Shown in pieces: positions 19,827-29,986 of a stretch of DNA of 64,000 bases; the first letter of the stretch is position 1, and each line of letters begins with the position of its first letter. A program made the translations under genes and the position numbers. The DNA is taken from NCBI RefSeq assembly GCF_025244665.1, contig NZ_CP104205.1, positions 124,001-188,000 on the forward strand. Reading direction: 5' to 3'. Source of the stretch: Maribacter litopenaei. GTDB taxonomy: Bacteria > Bacteroidota > Bacteroidia > Flavobacteriales > Flavobacteriaceae. The notes under the pieces are model-generated. The model did no database searches. It worked only from the letters and a program-made list of their open reading frames with translations, and had not been told where the DNA came from.

Positions 19827-22582
19827 TTAAAATTTAAAATTATAGGTAATCGAGGGAATGGGAATTGCAAAAATCGAGCTTTGCAATGCCTTTATGTCCC
19901 CGTCCTGGGAAACAAAAAACACCGAATACGGATTGTTTCTGCCTAACACATTATATACTGAAATTGTCCAAAAACTGTGGGCAAACTTTTTGATCTTATG
20001 GTTTCCTTCGATATTAAATCCAAGATCCAAACGGTAATAATCCGGAATACGAAACTGGTTCCTATCACTGTAAAGGACAAACTCGTTACCCCCGAATTCA
20101 TAGTTCCCGACCGGGAACGTCACCGGTCTACCGGTTCGGTAAATAAAGTTTCCGGAAAAACTGAATCTTCTCGTCAACTTATAATTCAACACCAAACTGA
20201 AATCATGAGGCTTATCGAAATTCGAAGGGAAAAATTCTCCATCATTGACACGCTCCTGGGGAAAGTCGCTGTCCAGCTTAAAAAAGACCTTGAATATGTA
20301 TAGCCCAGCCAGCCGTTCAGATTTCCGTCATTTTTACGGACCAACAGTTCCAATCCATACGCTTTGCCTTGACCTTGTAAAACCTTGGTCTCAATATTGG
20401 GGTTCAAAAGCAATTGCGCGCCCGTTTTAAAATCAACTATGTTGTTCTGTACCTTATAAAAACCTTCAAGACTTAATTCATAATTTGCACTGTTACTATA
20501 TAGTCCCGGAGCGAATTGGTTTGCCCTCTGTGGCTTGATGTTGCGATCGGAAAGTTTCCAGGTATCTATAGGGGAAACAGTGGTATTATTTGAGAGGGTA
20601 TGGATAAATTGATAGGCATTGTTGAAGCTGGCCTTGATAGATAAACTATCGCTTACTAAATATCTAGCCGAAATTCGAAGTTCGGGACCTCCATACGTTT
20701 CGAAAATTTCAAAATTGCCGAAAGTCTTCGTATCGGCGACACTCGTTTCGGATTTAGGGATGTCATTAAGGTACTCCCTTTGAATCGAAGGGCCCATGGC
20801 ACCGTAAAACGAGTATCGTAGGCCCAAATCCAGTTGTAGGTCCTCCGTAACCTTGAGGTCGTTTGAAATAAAAACTGCCGCTTCCAGTCCCTGCTCCTTG
20901 GCTACTTCCAAAGGTTGAATTATATCATTGGGGCCTCTTGGGCGTATTTCGCCTGGACGCACGGAATACAATTTCCCTGAAATCCCATATCCTAGGGTGT
21001 GCTCGCTATTCAAAGATGACCGAAACTGCGCCTTGACTTCGGTTTCGTCGATTTGAAAACCTTGCTTGAAATTAGCGTTTAAACTGCCATCGAAGTCAAT
21101 ATTGAACCTATATTGACTGTTATGTAGCATCAGACTGGCCGAACTTTTGGGGCCCAAGGTGCGGTTCCAACGTGTTGAAAACAATCTATTGCTATAACTG
21201 AACAACGAGTCGGATGTGATACTGAACCTATCCTTACTATAATAGGCAGTAGATTGTATTTCGTTGCGATCATTGATTTGATGGTCATATTTGGCAATGA
21301 TATCGTAGAAGGATGCTTGGCTATTGCCAAGGTTTTCCTCGTCCAAGGCCTTTAAGACCCAGTCGGAATACGTGCCGCGACCACCCACCAATAGTCCCGA
21401 TTTATCTTCTTTTACCGGAATTTCGAAGACCGCACTGGTAGTAACCGGACCGAGGGATGCCTCTCCCTTGAATTGTCCTGTACTTGGGTTTTTGGAACTG
21501 ATTTCAAAAACGGAGGATAATCTGCCACCGAACTCAGCAGGGATACTTCCTTTATGTACGACAAGGTCATTGATTGCAATAGGATTTATAGCTTGGAAAA
21601 AACCGAAGAAATGAGATGGGTTGTAAACCACCGCATCGTCCAAGAGAATTAGGTTTTGATCGGTTTTGCCTCCCCTCACATTGAATCCTGCGGAGCCCTC
21701 ACCAGCGGTGGTAATACCCGGTAAGGTGGTCGCTATTTTAAGTACATCCCGCTCTCCCAGTACCAAGGGGACATTTTTTGAGGTCTCCGAACCGATTCCG
21801 GTGGTGCCGGTCGATGTATCTTCAATATTTCGGATAACATCGGCCTGGACGGTCACCTCGTCCAATTGTTCCAAGCTCTCGTTTAGGCTTAGGTCCAATT
21901 GCCCATCGTTATACAGGATGATATTTCTTTTGGTCGTCTCGATACCCATAGCACTGGTCTCCAGTAAATGTACACCCGGTGGAAGCCTTAAGGTATAAAA
22001 ACCTGATTCATCCGTGCTGACCCCTATATTGAGGGATCTTACTATGAGTGTAAGATCGGGAATCGCTTCACCAGTCATGACATTGGTGACCTGACCGGAT
22101 ATAGTTAAAAGTTCCTTGGTTTCGTTTGGCCTTTCCTTACCTATGCTAATAGTCTCAAGAATTTCATCCGTGCTGTTTTTTTCCTTGGCAAGGAGTGTTG
22201 GTCCGGGTATTCGGTCTTTAATTACCGTACTATCTTCAATGGACTTTTTTTCCACTAAAAAGCCTTCTCGGAGGCTGTCGTAGATACTATTGTTTTTGGT
22301 AAGTATGATCCTATTGTCCCAGGAAATAAAAAAATTGATATCCGTACCTTTGAAGATATCATCCAATATCATCTCAACGGATTGATTACTATAAGTTTTG
22401 TCCAGGACTTGGAAATCCAACCATTCTTCAGGGTAGTAAAATTGGAAATTGCTCATTGATTCAATCTCGGTCAAAACTTCTTCTATGGAACGGTTCCCTA
22501 TCTCCATTGAAATTCTTTCCTCATTTTCCTGGGATAGTAAAACGGAAGAAAATACTAGGGATATGAATAGGGCTAGCCTCAT
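19827..22582 (-). CDS. TonB-dependent receptor with STN domain, one frameshift
   Basis: Repaired length is 918 residues. There is a signal peptide, an STN (secretin/TonB short N-terminal) domain at about residues 22-95 (MEIGNRSIEEVLTEIESMSN...YYPEEWLDFQVL), a carboxypeptidase-regulatory domain (about 155-235, ISGQVTNVMTGEAIPDLTL), a plug (LPGITTAGEGSAGFNVRGG, LDDAVVYNPSHFFG, EFGGRLSSVFEI) and a barrel ending SITYNFKF. The break is in the homopolymer-rich stretch 20278-20285; one added base joins YSRSFLK to LDSDFPQERVNDGEF. Its start overlaps the upstream hypothetical gene (ATGA). An STN domain usually means signalling to an anti-sigma factor, but none is encoded in the island. Confidence 0.88.
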
Positions 22583-23316
22583 TGATTTTCTCGGGCGGCT
22601 TTTGACATTTCTTGAAACAATTCTTTGAGAACCGTCAACACATAAATGTCCTGATTCGATTTTTTCAACTCTTTATGAAGACGACAACTAATGGAAATGG
22701 ATTTGCTGTATTCGGGAAAAATTTTATTCATCCCTTTGACCTTGTCTAATGGAAAATAATGCCCCTTATATTTTATAAGATAGAAATGTTTAGGGACAAA
22801 TTCATAATAGATGCGCTGCTCATCGGTACGTTTGAATAATTTCTTTGTATTTTTCTTATACAGGCCAAGCGAATCGTTTTCAAGCAAAATTTCAAAGAAA
22901 CCGAATAGTTCATCACCCCTTGAAGAAACAGCTTCAATAAATTCGAATGCATCTTTTCCTATTTTAAAGTTGGCCACCTCTTTTGTGTCAAATACCATTA
23001 TTGGTTCACTTGACAAGGACTCATTTCTTATTAAAAGCTGGTCATTATAAACATCGTATCTTAATGAAATATCATAATATGTTTGATCTGAGTAGGTCAC
23101 GGAACCCGTTTGAAAATCTGACTCTTTATAGAATTGGTTCTGTTCGTTTATTACACGAAATTCATTGCTGTAAGCTGTGCCTTTGAAAATACCTGTATTC
23201 GTCTGACCTATGACGTCATCGAACCAACGACGCGAAAAATCAACCTGGTTTGATTGACTTAATAAGACAAACGGTTCTAAAAAAATGGATAATAAAATTA
23301 TAAGGCGAACACTCAT
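22579..23316 (-). CDS. Hypothetical exported protein, first gene of island operon
   Basis: 245 residues from the Met at 23316 (chosen because a typical signal peptide, MSVRLIILLSIFLEPFVLLS, starts there; an upstream ATG at 23361 would add 15 residues). No known domain is recognised. The mature part is mixed alpha/beta and charged, with a C-terminal amphipathic helix (VLKELFQEMSKAAREN). Its stop overlaps the start of the STN-type TonB receptor, so it is co-translated with it and probably works in the same system. It is not a FecR-type anti-sigma factor. Confidence 0.7.
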   Translation of the reverse strand: MSVRLIILLSIFLEPFVLLSQSNQVDFSRRWFDDVIGQTNTGIFKGTAYSNEFRVINEQNQFYKESDFQTGSVTYSDQTYYDISLRYDVYNDQLLIRNESLSSEPIMVFDTKEVANFKIGKDAFEFIEAVSSRGDELFGFFEILLENDSLGLYKKNTKKLFKRTDEQRIYYEFVPKHFYLIKYKGHYFPLDKVKGMNKIFPEYSKSISISCRLHKELKKSNQDIYVLTVLKELFQEMSKAARENQ

Positions 23317-24181
23317 TAAATTAGTCTTGAAAAGTTTCAAGTTTACCATTAAGGTTAGCATTAAACATCATGTGCCATATACGCTTGGCTCATAGGTGAC
23401 TTTCGAAATGAAAAAGGATTTTAAGCTTGGGAAAAGGTAATTTCCTTTAATTAATTCCATAATGCCTCAACTTCATATTCCTAAAGATAAAGAATAAACT
23501 TACATTATTTGGGATTGAAATTTAAATGGATATACAGCTTTGGCCTTAAATGGCCATTCCCTGTTTTCCTATTAGTAAGGCCAAATAGGTAAACTAATAA
23601 AATAGGCTTTGCAAAAACACCTCGCAAGTCGTCCAAACCTTCAATTCCAATCTTTCCATTGCTGGCATGCTATGCCGGTCCGAATTAATCTCCCTACCAA
23701 ATTCGATTGTTCGATTGTCTCGGTCAGCCGGAAAGTAGAGATAGCGCTGTAAGGCCATTAGTCTTTCCTTTCCCTTGCCACAAAATCATCATAAACAGAT
23801 TTTAACAGGATTTTAAAGAATCACATTAAACGTAATAAAACCATATAAAACAGAACTTGGCCCCAAATGGTTTATATATTCTTATTTTATATAGGTGTAA
23901 TTTTTAAAATTACAGGGTCATAAAATCATGTTGTCAAAATTCATCCGTGAAACGGATAGCAAGTTATGTTTTGCGGGTCCTAAAACTGTCTACTTCTTCG
24001 AAGTGCTATTTGTTTACTGTTTTTGTGGATAGGGAAAAGAAGTTCTTAATTACTTTTAATAGAATAAAAATTCTGATTAAATCAAAAACATATATCCAAC
24101 TCTAAATCTGGATTTGGTAATTGATTATCTCCTAAAAAATAAGATAAGGACTTCTATAAGAATTCAGTTAGATATTTGATT
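23317..24181. other. 865-bp gene-free stretch inside the island
   Basis: This AT-rich stretch separates the minus-strand TonB operon (its promoter side) from the end of the integrase gene. I see no ORF with family features, no tRNA, no clear terminator and no good TTG-N19-TAnnTTTG promoter. It may hold the operon's regulatory region or decayed sequence. Confidence 0.5.
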
Positions 24182-25498
24182 CTAAGATCCCGTGATTTTG
24201 GCGTTAATATCGTCCAATATTTTTTCTGAGACACTTTTGCCGTAATGTTTTTCTGTAACTTGGACGCTTGAATGCCCAAGACCGGATGATATTTTGCGAA
24301 TGTCAATGCCCATATCCAATCCAATATTTGTCCATGTATCCCTGAGTGTATAAGTTGTAATTTTCTTTTTTATTCCTGCCAATTTTCCAATTCTCTTTGC
24401 ATATTTATTAAATGTCTTGACCTTCCCATTATTTACTAAATGCAATCTTTCAGGAGAAGTGCCATTTGGAATTATCGGAAATAGGTATTCGTCATCTTTT
24501 TGACCGTTTAGGTAATGCCCGATTATTTTAAGGGACTCTTTGTTTTGAAGAACACTAAAATAATCTCCTTCATAATGAGTTTTCTTTCGGAAATATTTAA
24601 TACGGTTATCTTTGAATTGAAAGCGCTTTAATATGGCCATATCAAAATGGTTCATCCCCATGTTGTTAAACATGAATAATAAGAAATTACGTGTGTCCCA
24701 AATAGGAGTGTGAGCTTCCAATCTTAATTTTCGGATAGCACTAATATCATCTAAACTTAATGGGTCGGGAGCGTTTTCATGACTTTGTTTTTTTATACTT
24801 GACAAAGGTTTATGTTCCCTTAAATCTAGATAAGTTTTTCCAGCATCGTTCATGATGGCCTGTAAGCTTCTCAAATGTATAGCCGGTGTATTCTTTGATT
24901 TATATCTGTTGCTCATGTAAGCCTTAAAATCTTTTAAAAAGGCATAGTCCATGGCTTTGATTTCCATGTCTAGACTTTTATACTTTTCAAGTACTACTAA
25001 TTTACCATCCTTTATTTCAAAAAGTGTTTTAATCAAGATTCTATCATCTTCTCTTTTTAGGCTCTTACGGAATTTAATCAAGGCTTTTAGTGCATCTTCG
25101 TAGGAACTTGCTGTGGAAAAACGTTCTTCGAGCCGAAGACGATTTAGATAAACAGTTCCGTGATTAAGTATGGAATGCGATGGAGATTTTTTAAAGAATA
25201 ATTGTTCAATTTCCGATTTTAATTTTTTTATTTCCCAATTTCTAATTTCTCCTGAATGCTCATCTATCCATAAATCAACATCTGAATAAATCTTTCTTGT
25301 GCGCTTAGTATGTCTTGTAGCGTTGATTATTCCGGTAATTTTTCCCGTTGAAAAATCATACTGATTCTCTTTTAAATGTAAATTAAAGGGTATATCACGC
25401 GTTTTACTGGCGTGCCCAACGCGCAATACCAGTGGAAATTTTTTATCTTTTGTTTTGTGATCTGCCCGTTTATCAAAGGTTATCTTGATTGTTGCCAT
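24182..25498 (-). CDS. Tyrosine recombinase/integrase of the tRNA-Asn island
   Basis: A 438-residue phage-type integrase of the Bacteroidota family with an arm-binding N-terminus (ATIKITFDKRADHKTK), a SAM-like core-binding domain (about 100-220) and a catalytic domain. Box I Arg is in DTRNFLLFMFNNMG. The second box reads TTYTLRDTWTNIGLDMG, where the usual His of HxxR is a Thr. GLGHSSVQVTEKHYGK carries the late His and the nucleophilic Tyr. The gene starts about 140 bp from the right tRNA repeat, and the subterminal repeats lie directly upstream. It presumably catalysed integration into tRNA-Asn. Confidence 0.9.
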   Translation of the reverse strand: MATIKITFDKRADHKTKDKKFPLVLRVGHASKTRDIPFNLHLKENQYDFSTGKITGIINATRHTKRTRKIYSDVDLWIDEHSGEIRNWEIKKLKSEIEQLFFKKSPSHSILNHGTVYLNRLRLEERFSTASSYEDALKALIKFRKSLKREDDRILIKTLFEIKDGKLVVLEKYKSLDMEIKAMDYAFLKDFKAYMSNRYKSKNTPAIHLRSLQAIMNDAGKTYLDLREHKPLSSIKKQSHENAPDPLSLDDISAIRKLRLEAHTPIWDTRNFLLFMFNNMGMNHFDMAILKRFQFKDNRIKYFRKKTHYEGDYFSVLQNKESLKIIGHYLNGQKDDEYLFPIIPNGTSPERLHLVNNGKVKTFNKYAKRIGKLAGIKKKITTYTLRDTWTNIGLDMGIDIRKISSGLGHSSVQVTEKHYGKSVSEKILDDINAKITGS

Positions 25499-25516
25499 AT
25501 TTTAGTATTTAAAAAA

Positions 25517-25539
25517 GTGGCGTGCTTTTGGCGTGCTTT
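25517..25539 (+). repeat. Right subterminal repeat of the island
   Basis: Identical to 11714-11736: two tandem TGGCGTGCTTT units, same orientation. It lies between the integrase start (25498) and the right attachment repeat (25641), a position expected for integrase arm sites and the int promoter. Confidence 0.7.
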
Positions 25540-25640
25540 TTTTAATTTTAGATGGTTTATTTTGATTTTAAATATACATAAAAACCCCATAAAATGGGCC
25601 TTTAGAAACATATTAAATCAAATGAGTACAATATTGAACC

Positions 25641-25684
25641 GACTGTTAATCAGAGGTCCTTGGTTCGAGCCCAAGAGGGGGAGC
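25641..25684 (+). repeat. attR-like repeat, displaced 3' half of tRNA-Asn
   Basis: Second copy of the 44-bp tRNA-Asn 3' half with one mismatch. It has no 5' tRNA half and therefore cannot be a functional tRNA. It marks the right island boundary. Confidence 0.88.
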
Positions 25685-25694
25685 AAAAGAGAAG

Positions 25695-25722
25695 CCTTGT
25701 CGATAATGACAAGGTTTTTTTA
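25695..25722 (+). terminator. Terminator after the displaced tRNA-Asn end
   Basis: Stem CCTTGTC (25695-25701) / GACAAGG (25708-25714), loop GATAAT, then eight T. It probably was the tRNA-Asn terminator before island integration, because it follows the displaced tRNA end at the same distance scale as the island's own terminator follows the intact tRNA. Confidence 0.8.
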
Positions 25723-25837
25723 TTTCCAAAAGTTTCAGGGTGGGAAGTTTCCCTGAGTATTTCGACTTCTTTCAATATCGAATTTTCGAGGAGGCCAAGA
25801 GTGGGGCCAAAAATCAATTTTACAAACCTGATTTTAA

Positions 25838-26956
25838 TTAGTATGCCATATCCATTATGGATGTTCCCTGACTAGGTACAGTCACAAAATAGGAAAGATT
25901 TATACCAAACTTCTCTTTATAGGCTTTTGAAGCCTTTTCAACAAATTCCTCAATACCGTCTTCATGAATAAGGTTTAAGGTACAACCACCAAAACCACCG
26001 CCCATCATTCTTGCTCCTAATACAGAGGGATCATTTTCTGCAATCTCCACCGGAAAATCCAGTTCGGGCAACTCACTGCATACTTTTTACGAAGCCCATC
26101 ATGTGTTTGTGCCATTAGCTTGCCGAATTTTTCCAATTTCCTTGCTTTTAAGGCTTTCACTGCATCTTGTACCCGCTGTATTTCCTCTATGACATACGAA
26201 CATCGGTTGTACAATAGAGCGCCTAATTCGTTCCTGGATTTGTCGAGCATTTGTGGTGTAACATTTCGGAAAGATTTTTCAATTCCAAATCTTTTGGATA
26301 GAATTTCCGAGACCATCCTCGCACTGTGCTCTGCGAATATTGTATTCTCCGGTGGACAGGTTATGGGAAACATTGGTGTTTAGCAGTAATAACTTATATG
26401 GGTCTATTTTGGTGGGGATGTATTCAAAATCTAATGAACGGCAATCCAATAGCATGGTATGCCCTTTTTTCCCCATCACAGAGGAAAACTTATCCATAAT
26501 ACCACATTTTGTCCCCACAAAATTATGTTCTGCACGTTGCCCCAATTTCACCAATTCCCATTTGTCAAATCCCAAATCGAACAGCTCGTTAAGTCCGAAG
26601 GACAGCCCACATTCCAAGGCTGCAGACGAACTTACCCCCGATCCTACCGGGATTTGACTTTCCATGTGGCAATCGAATCCTCTCAGTTTTGGGCTTAATT
26701 TCTGTATTTCGTAAAGTACTCCCAATACATAGTTATGCCATCCTTCTGTGCCTTTTTCAAGTTTATTTAGATTTGCCACCAATATACTGTCAAACCCTTG
26801 GCTTTTAATTGTACAACGGCTTTCATGGCCATTCACCGAAAACACCATATAGATACACTTATCTATGGCAGCGGGTAACACAAAACCATCATTATAATCA
26901 ATATGTTCTCCAATAAGGTTGATTCTGCCAGGAGAGGCAACTTTTATTTTCTTCAT
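25838..26956 (-). CDS. galK: Galactokinase, two frameshifts
   Basis: Repaired length is 372 residues. The GHMP kinase order is visible: SPGRINLIGEHIDYNDGF (the galactokinase signature), the ATP-binding PVGSGVSSSAALECGL, and near the C-terminus GARMMGGGFGGCTLNLI. The frame breaks at 26307-26312 (sense TCTCGG in GATGGTCTCGGAAATT) and 26062-26068 (GTTCGGG, one base missing; repair gives VSCPELDFPVE). It phosphorylates galactose at C1. It stands alone here, with no galT or galM next to it, just outside the right end of the tRNA-Asn island. Confidence 0.92.
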
Positions 26957-27214
26957 TAAGCTTGTCCATTATTTAATAGATGTTCAACTATTTAATAGGC
27001 ACGGGTCGCTAATGCCATAAGTATCAAATCTATTTAAAGTAGTTGAATTTAATGATGAATAGTTTGACAAATGATGTTTCTTGACTAAGAATCACAAACC
27101 AAATGGATGTCCTACGTTGACTAATCACCAAATAGGAAGTTGCTTAATCCCTATTGTTTTTTGCATAACTTTAAGGATGTTAAAAACATGAATTGATTTT
27201 AAAATAATTCCGGT

Positions 27215-29965
27215 TTGAAAATAATAGTTGGTGTGATTGAATTGTTTTTTTCTAAAAAAGGGAAGGGACTGGCCTATTTGGTTGGGCTATGGCTTATGTA
27301 TTCCTGTAATACGGCATCGGAAAAAATAGATTTTAGTACACAGATAAAACCAATATTGAACACTAAGTGCATAACGTGTCATGGAGGGGTCAAAAAAAAT
27401 GGCGGTTTTAGTCTATTGTTTCAGGATGAGGCTTTCGCTAAGACAGAGTCGGGAAAGCCTGCCATAATTCCCGGGGATGCATCGGGTAGTGAATTCATAA
27501 AAAGGTTGAAGGAAGATGATCCGGAATTAAGAATGCCGTATGAGAAGCCTCAACTTTCCGATGAGGAAATCCAGCTTCTTTCCGATTGGATCGATCAAGG
27601 AGCGCAATGGGGCCAACATTGGGCATATACATTGCCGGATAAGGTGCCCGTACCTACGATAGAACAAAAAGCCAGTATTATCGATGAGGGCGGAAATAAT
27701 TTTCTACAAAATGAGATAGACAACTTTGTGCTGGCTCGATTGGAAAATGAAGGTATTTCACCCAATGCTTTGGCGGATAAAAACATCATTATACGGAGAT
27801 TGGCCTTTGATTTAACGGGCCTACCACCAAAAGAAAGCTTGTATTCTGATTTTATGGAAGGGAAACTGAGTTATGAAAATGTAGTGGACACTCTATTGAC
27901 CCGTAAAACCTTCGGTGAAAAATGGGCCAGTTGGTGGTTAGATCTGGCAAGATATGCGGATACCAAAGGCTATGAAAAGGATAATGGAAGGAACATGTGG
28001 CGCTATAGGGATTGGGTCATAGATGCCTTTAACAAGGATATGCATTATGACCAATTTACCATAGAGCAATTGGCGGGAGATCTTCTGCCCAATCCTTCGG
28101 TCGACCAATTAATAGCTACGGCCTTCCACAGAAATACCATGAACAACGATGAAGGGGGTACCGAAGATGAGGAGTTCCGTGTAGCTGCGGTTATGGATCG
28201 GGTAAATACGACTTATTCCGTATGGCAAAGCACGACCATGGAATGTGTACAATGCCATAGCCACCCTTATGACCCCTTTAAATTTGAGGAATATTATAAA
28301 AGCTTGGCCTTCTTCAATAATACCAGGGACGAGGATACGCCGGATGAAAGCCCCAATATCCGCTTTTTTGATGAAGACCAGCTAAAAAGAAGAAACGAGG
28401 TTGTTTCGTGGATCAGCAAATATGGTTCCCAAGATATGGCTCAGTCCTATGCCAATTTTTTACTATTCAAGGAACCCAAATATTTGGCGCATAATGCCCA
28501 AAATTTTATGAATGGTGAACTTGCTGATACCAAATATTTGGCACTTTGGAAAGATGGCTCCTGTGAGTTAAAAAACATTCATACAAAAGATGCATCCTTT
28601 ATGTTTATGGAATACAGTGCCCCTCTCAATGGTACTGTAATGACCATAAAGCAAGATAATGACGAGGGCCAAATATTGGCCCAATTTAAAATTGATAAAA
28701 CCGAGGGTAGAATTATTCGAAGAATACCTTTCAAGAAAATAGATAGGCCAGTCGATTTATATTTTGAAGCGAAAAACGATAATATTAAGGAACAAGTTTC
28801 CACAAGTTTCATCACTTGGTTTGCATTTTTGGAAGATATTCCCGGAGCAAATGAGGTGGGTTATGATATTATAAACCAAACCTTTTTAAATCTGTTGAAT
28901 TCAAAAACGGACAAACTTCCAATTTTGGTGGAGAACAACAGGGAAATGTCACGGGCTACGCGAATATTTGAACGAGGAAGTTGGTTGTCCCTGAGTGATA
29001 CCGTTAGTCCCAATACTCCAAAGTCCCTTAACCCATTTAAGGAGGAATGGCCTGAGAACCGTTTGGGACTGTCCAAATGGTTGGTGAGTAAAAAAACCCG
29101 TTAACGGCAAGAACCTTGGTCAACAGGGTATGGCATCAGATTTTTGGAAGGGGGATTGTGGCTTCCTTGGAAGATATGGGCACCCAGTCCGACCCGCCGA
29201 GCCATCCCGCCTTATTGGATTGGTTGTCGTTACGTTTTATGAACGAACAGGAGTGGAGCATGAAGTCGCTCATCAAGGAAATTGTAATGTCGGGAACCTA
29301 TAGACAGAGTTCAACAGCAACACCCGAACTTTATCAAAAAGATCCACATAATGAACTGTATGCCCGTGGACCTACGATTGCGTTTATCGGCAGAACAAAT
29401 ACGAGACCAAGCATTGGCCATCTCCGGATTGTTAAGCGATAAGATGTATGGCCCGGGCGTTATGCCTCCGCAACCGGATGGCGTTTGGCAGTCCGTATAC
29501 AGCAATGAATCATGGGTGGAGAGCACTGGAGAGGACAAATACAGACGGGCCATTTATACCTATCTCAAAAGAACTAGTCCGTACCCATCCTTTATCACTT
29601 TTGATGCCGGGAGTAGGGAGGTCTGTACCATTCGACGTACCGTTACCAATACACCTTTGCAGGCTTTGGTGACCTTGAACGATCCTGTGTATCCGGAGGC
29701 CGCCTATGAATTCTCGAAAATCATGGATGTAGAAGACGTTGAAAAAGGTATTTCCTTGGGATATGAAAAAGCCACTTTGTCAGCTATAGATTCAGAAAAA
29801 TTGGAAATTCTCAAAAACTTGTACGATGAGGCGATGAATGAATTTCAATCGGGTATGGAGATGGATTTTATCGGGTTAAAGCAAAAGCCCACACAAAAAA
29901 TGGCAGCCTTAACGGTCGTGGCCAACGCCATAATGAATTTGGACGAATTTTTAACCAAGGCGTAA
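27215..29965 (+). CDS. PSD1/planctomycete-type cytochrome c lipoprotein (DUF1549, DUF1553), two frameshifts
   Basis: Repaired length is 916 residues, probably a lipoprotein (LMYSC). It has a cytochrome-like domain with the haem motif CITCH at about residue 50, then DUF1549 (about 165-370, [33 protein letters not shown]) and DUF1553 ([35 protein letters not shown]). The frame breaks at a run of seven A (29090-29096, one A missing) and at about 29373 (CCTACGATTG, one extra base). It begins a four-gene cluster with DUF1501, a TIM-barrel isomerase and a DUF2231-cytochrome. The role of this family is poorly defined. The start (TTG) is uncertain. Confidence 0.85.
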
Positions 29966-29986
29966 TCGGAACGAATTAAAAGTACC

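Larger units (their letters stand above)
11623..25684. mobile_element. Genomic island integrated in tRNA-Asn (about 14 kb)
   Basis: The element is bounded by 44-bp direct repeats of the tRNA-Asn 3' half. A tyrosine recombinase gene (24182-25498) sits about 140 bp from the right repeat and reads away from it. Paired 11-bp repeats (TGGCGTGCTTT twice) lie just inside both ends. The left copy of the tRNA is followed by an element-borne terminator, while the displaced tRNA 3' end at the right is followed by another terminator, probably the original one. Cargo is two TonB receptor/DUF4249 modules, an MG2/plug-like protein, a beta-helix lipoprotein and a hypothetical protein. No conjugation, replication or phage genes are seen, so it is not obviously self-transmissible. 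Confidence 0.85.

Noticed and set aside
25412-25756. Plus-strand ORF over the integrase start and att site
   Set aside because: It overlaps the integrase 5' end and the displaced tRNA repeat and has no family features.
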